A stretch of 64,000 bases of DNA from Methanoculleus sp. (lineage in GTDB: Archaea; Halobacteriota; Methanomicrobia; Methanomicrobiales; Methanoculleaceae). A program made the position numbers and the translations under genes. Below, piece after piece: positions 63,665-64,000 of the stretch. The DNA lies in contig NZ_JAJGBK010000022.1 of NCBI RefSeq assembly GCF_020696975.1, positions 91,280-155,279 on the forward strand. The letters run 5' to 3'. The first letter of the stretch is position 1; each line of letters opens with the position of its first letter. The notes under the pieces are model-generated. The model searched no databases and was not told where the DNA came from. It was given only the letters and a program-made list of their open reading frames with translations.

Positions 63665-64000
63665 ATGGCGAACCCTGAAGAGAAGGCCTGCAAGCGTGAT
63701 TCGTTTACGGTAAGAGCACTCGGCATTCTCCCTTCTTACAATACCTACAGGACGACGTATGCTCTTCTCCGGCAATCCCGGCGGTGGAGCCGGGAAGAAC
63801 TCGCGGCCTACCAGGCGCAGGCACTCTCCAGCCTGCTTGAGCATGCCTACGAACACGTCCCCTATTACCGCCGGGTCTTTCGCGAACGAGGGCTTGTTCC
63901 CGCCGATATCGCGACCCCGGCAGACCTGGCCCTCCTTCCGTTCCTGACCCGGGAGGACCTGCAGAACAACCTTCCCGACCTGAAGGCCAGGAACTACCCG
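63665..64000 (+). CDS. CapK/PaaK-like adenylate-forming ligase, N-terminal part (partial)
   Basis: 112 codons to the window edge, open throughout. The N-terminal region LLEHAYEHVPYYRRVFRERG, then TPADLALLPFLTREDLQNNL, is the conserved start of the phenylacetate-CoA ligase/CapK family, found in many capsule and surface-glycan loci. The adenylation core lies outside the window. The start has GGAGGGACAGGC upstream. Confidence 0.8.
   Translation, partial: MANPEEKACKRDSFTVRALGILPSYNTYRTTYALLRQSRRWSREELAAYQAQALSSLLEHAYEHVPYYRRVFRERGLVPADIATPADLALLPFLTREDLQNNLPDLKARNYP

Overview
The window looks like a chromosomal piece of a methanogenic euryarchaeon of the order Methanomicrobiales, most like Methanoculleus or a close relative. 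Supporting evidence: archaeal core genes (S27ae, a Kae1-Bud32 fusion, L40e, XTPase, a RibL-type FAD synthase, a TIGR00284-type dihydropteroate synthase-like protein, UPF0216), an iron-sulfur flavoprotein, TATA-type promoters, ATG/GTG starts and a GC-rich background (estimated by eye). No gene here is diagnostic of methanogenesis itself, so the genus is an inference.

Layout. 1-4,709 is conserved core: S27ae tail, kae1-bud32, XTPase, L40e, a Bles03-like protein, HtpX, tRNA-Gly and tRNA-Val. From 4,657 to 15,552 lies a tRNA-Val-integrated element bounded by a perfect 54-bp direct repeat of the 3' part of the tRNA. It is mostly AT-rich but carries a GC-rich type I restriction-modification operon (hsdR-hsdM-hsdS). 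It also carries a small ribbon-helix-helix-like gene at the left end, a two-gene unit with a HicA-like small protein, and at the right end an AT-rich trio: a phosphoribosyltransferase-like protein, a winged-helix regulator and an HD-domain protein. I see no intact integrase. This trio is the best candidate for a poorly described conflict system. 15,553-20,223 is a decayed accessory zone (CPBP protease, zinc-ribbon remnant, small membrane proteins, a PEGA/transglutaminase-like lipoprotein, a DUF2314-like protein, broken pieces).

20,224-38,400 is mixed metabolism and stress: DUF3795, shikimate kinase, a class C beta-lactamase-like hydrolase preceded by a phased array of GTCAAC palindromes, two broken Imm5-like immunity genes, a VOC protein, two alpha/beta hydrolases, the UPF0237/UPF0210 pair, a PiT phosphate transporter, an arginase-family enzyme, GNAT, a second CPBP protease, an iron-sulfur flavoprotein, a methyltransferase, an RNase II-family nuclease, a LUD protein, Ogt and DedA. 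38,400-53,050 holds a glutamine synthetase-family enzyme, tandem M28 peptidases, UPF0216, a MerR-like coiled-coil regulator, a YgjP-like peptidase, a PAS/GAF sensor without ATPase domain, a membrane exporter, a JAMM protease overlapping ribL, a cupredoxin-fasciclin surface protein, the DHPS-like protein, a PHP phosphoesterase and TruA.

53,523-64,000 is a surface polysaccharide or glycosylation locus: GT2, UDP-GlcNAc 2-epimerase, UDP-ManNAc dehydrogenase, GT4, an alpha-toroid protein and a two-domain dehydrogenase in one overlapping series, then a radical SAM gene on the other strand with an apparent 5' frameshift, and the start of a CapK/PaaK-like ligase cut off by the window end. WecB and WecC together would make UDP-ManNAc uronate, which the glycosyltransferases could build into a glycan.
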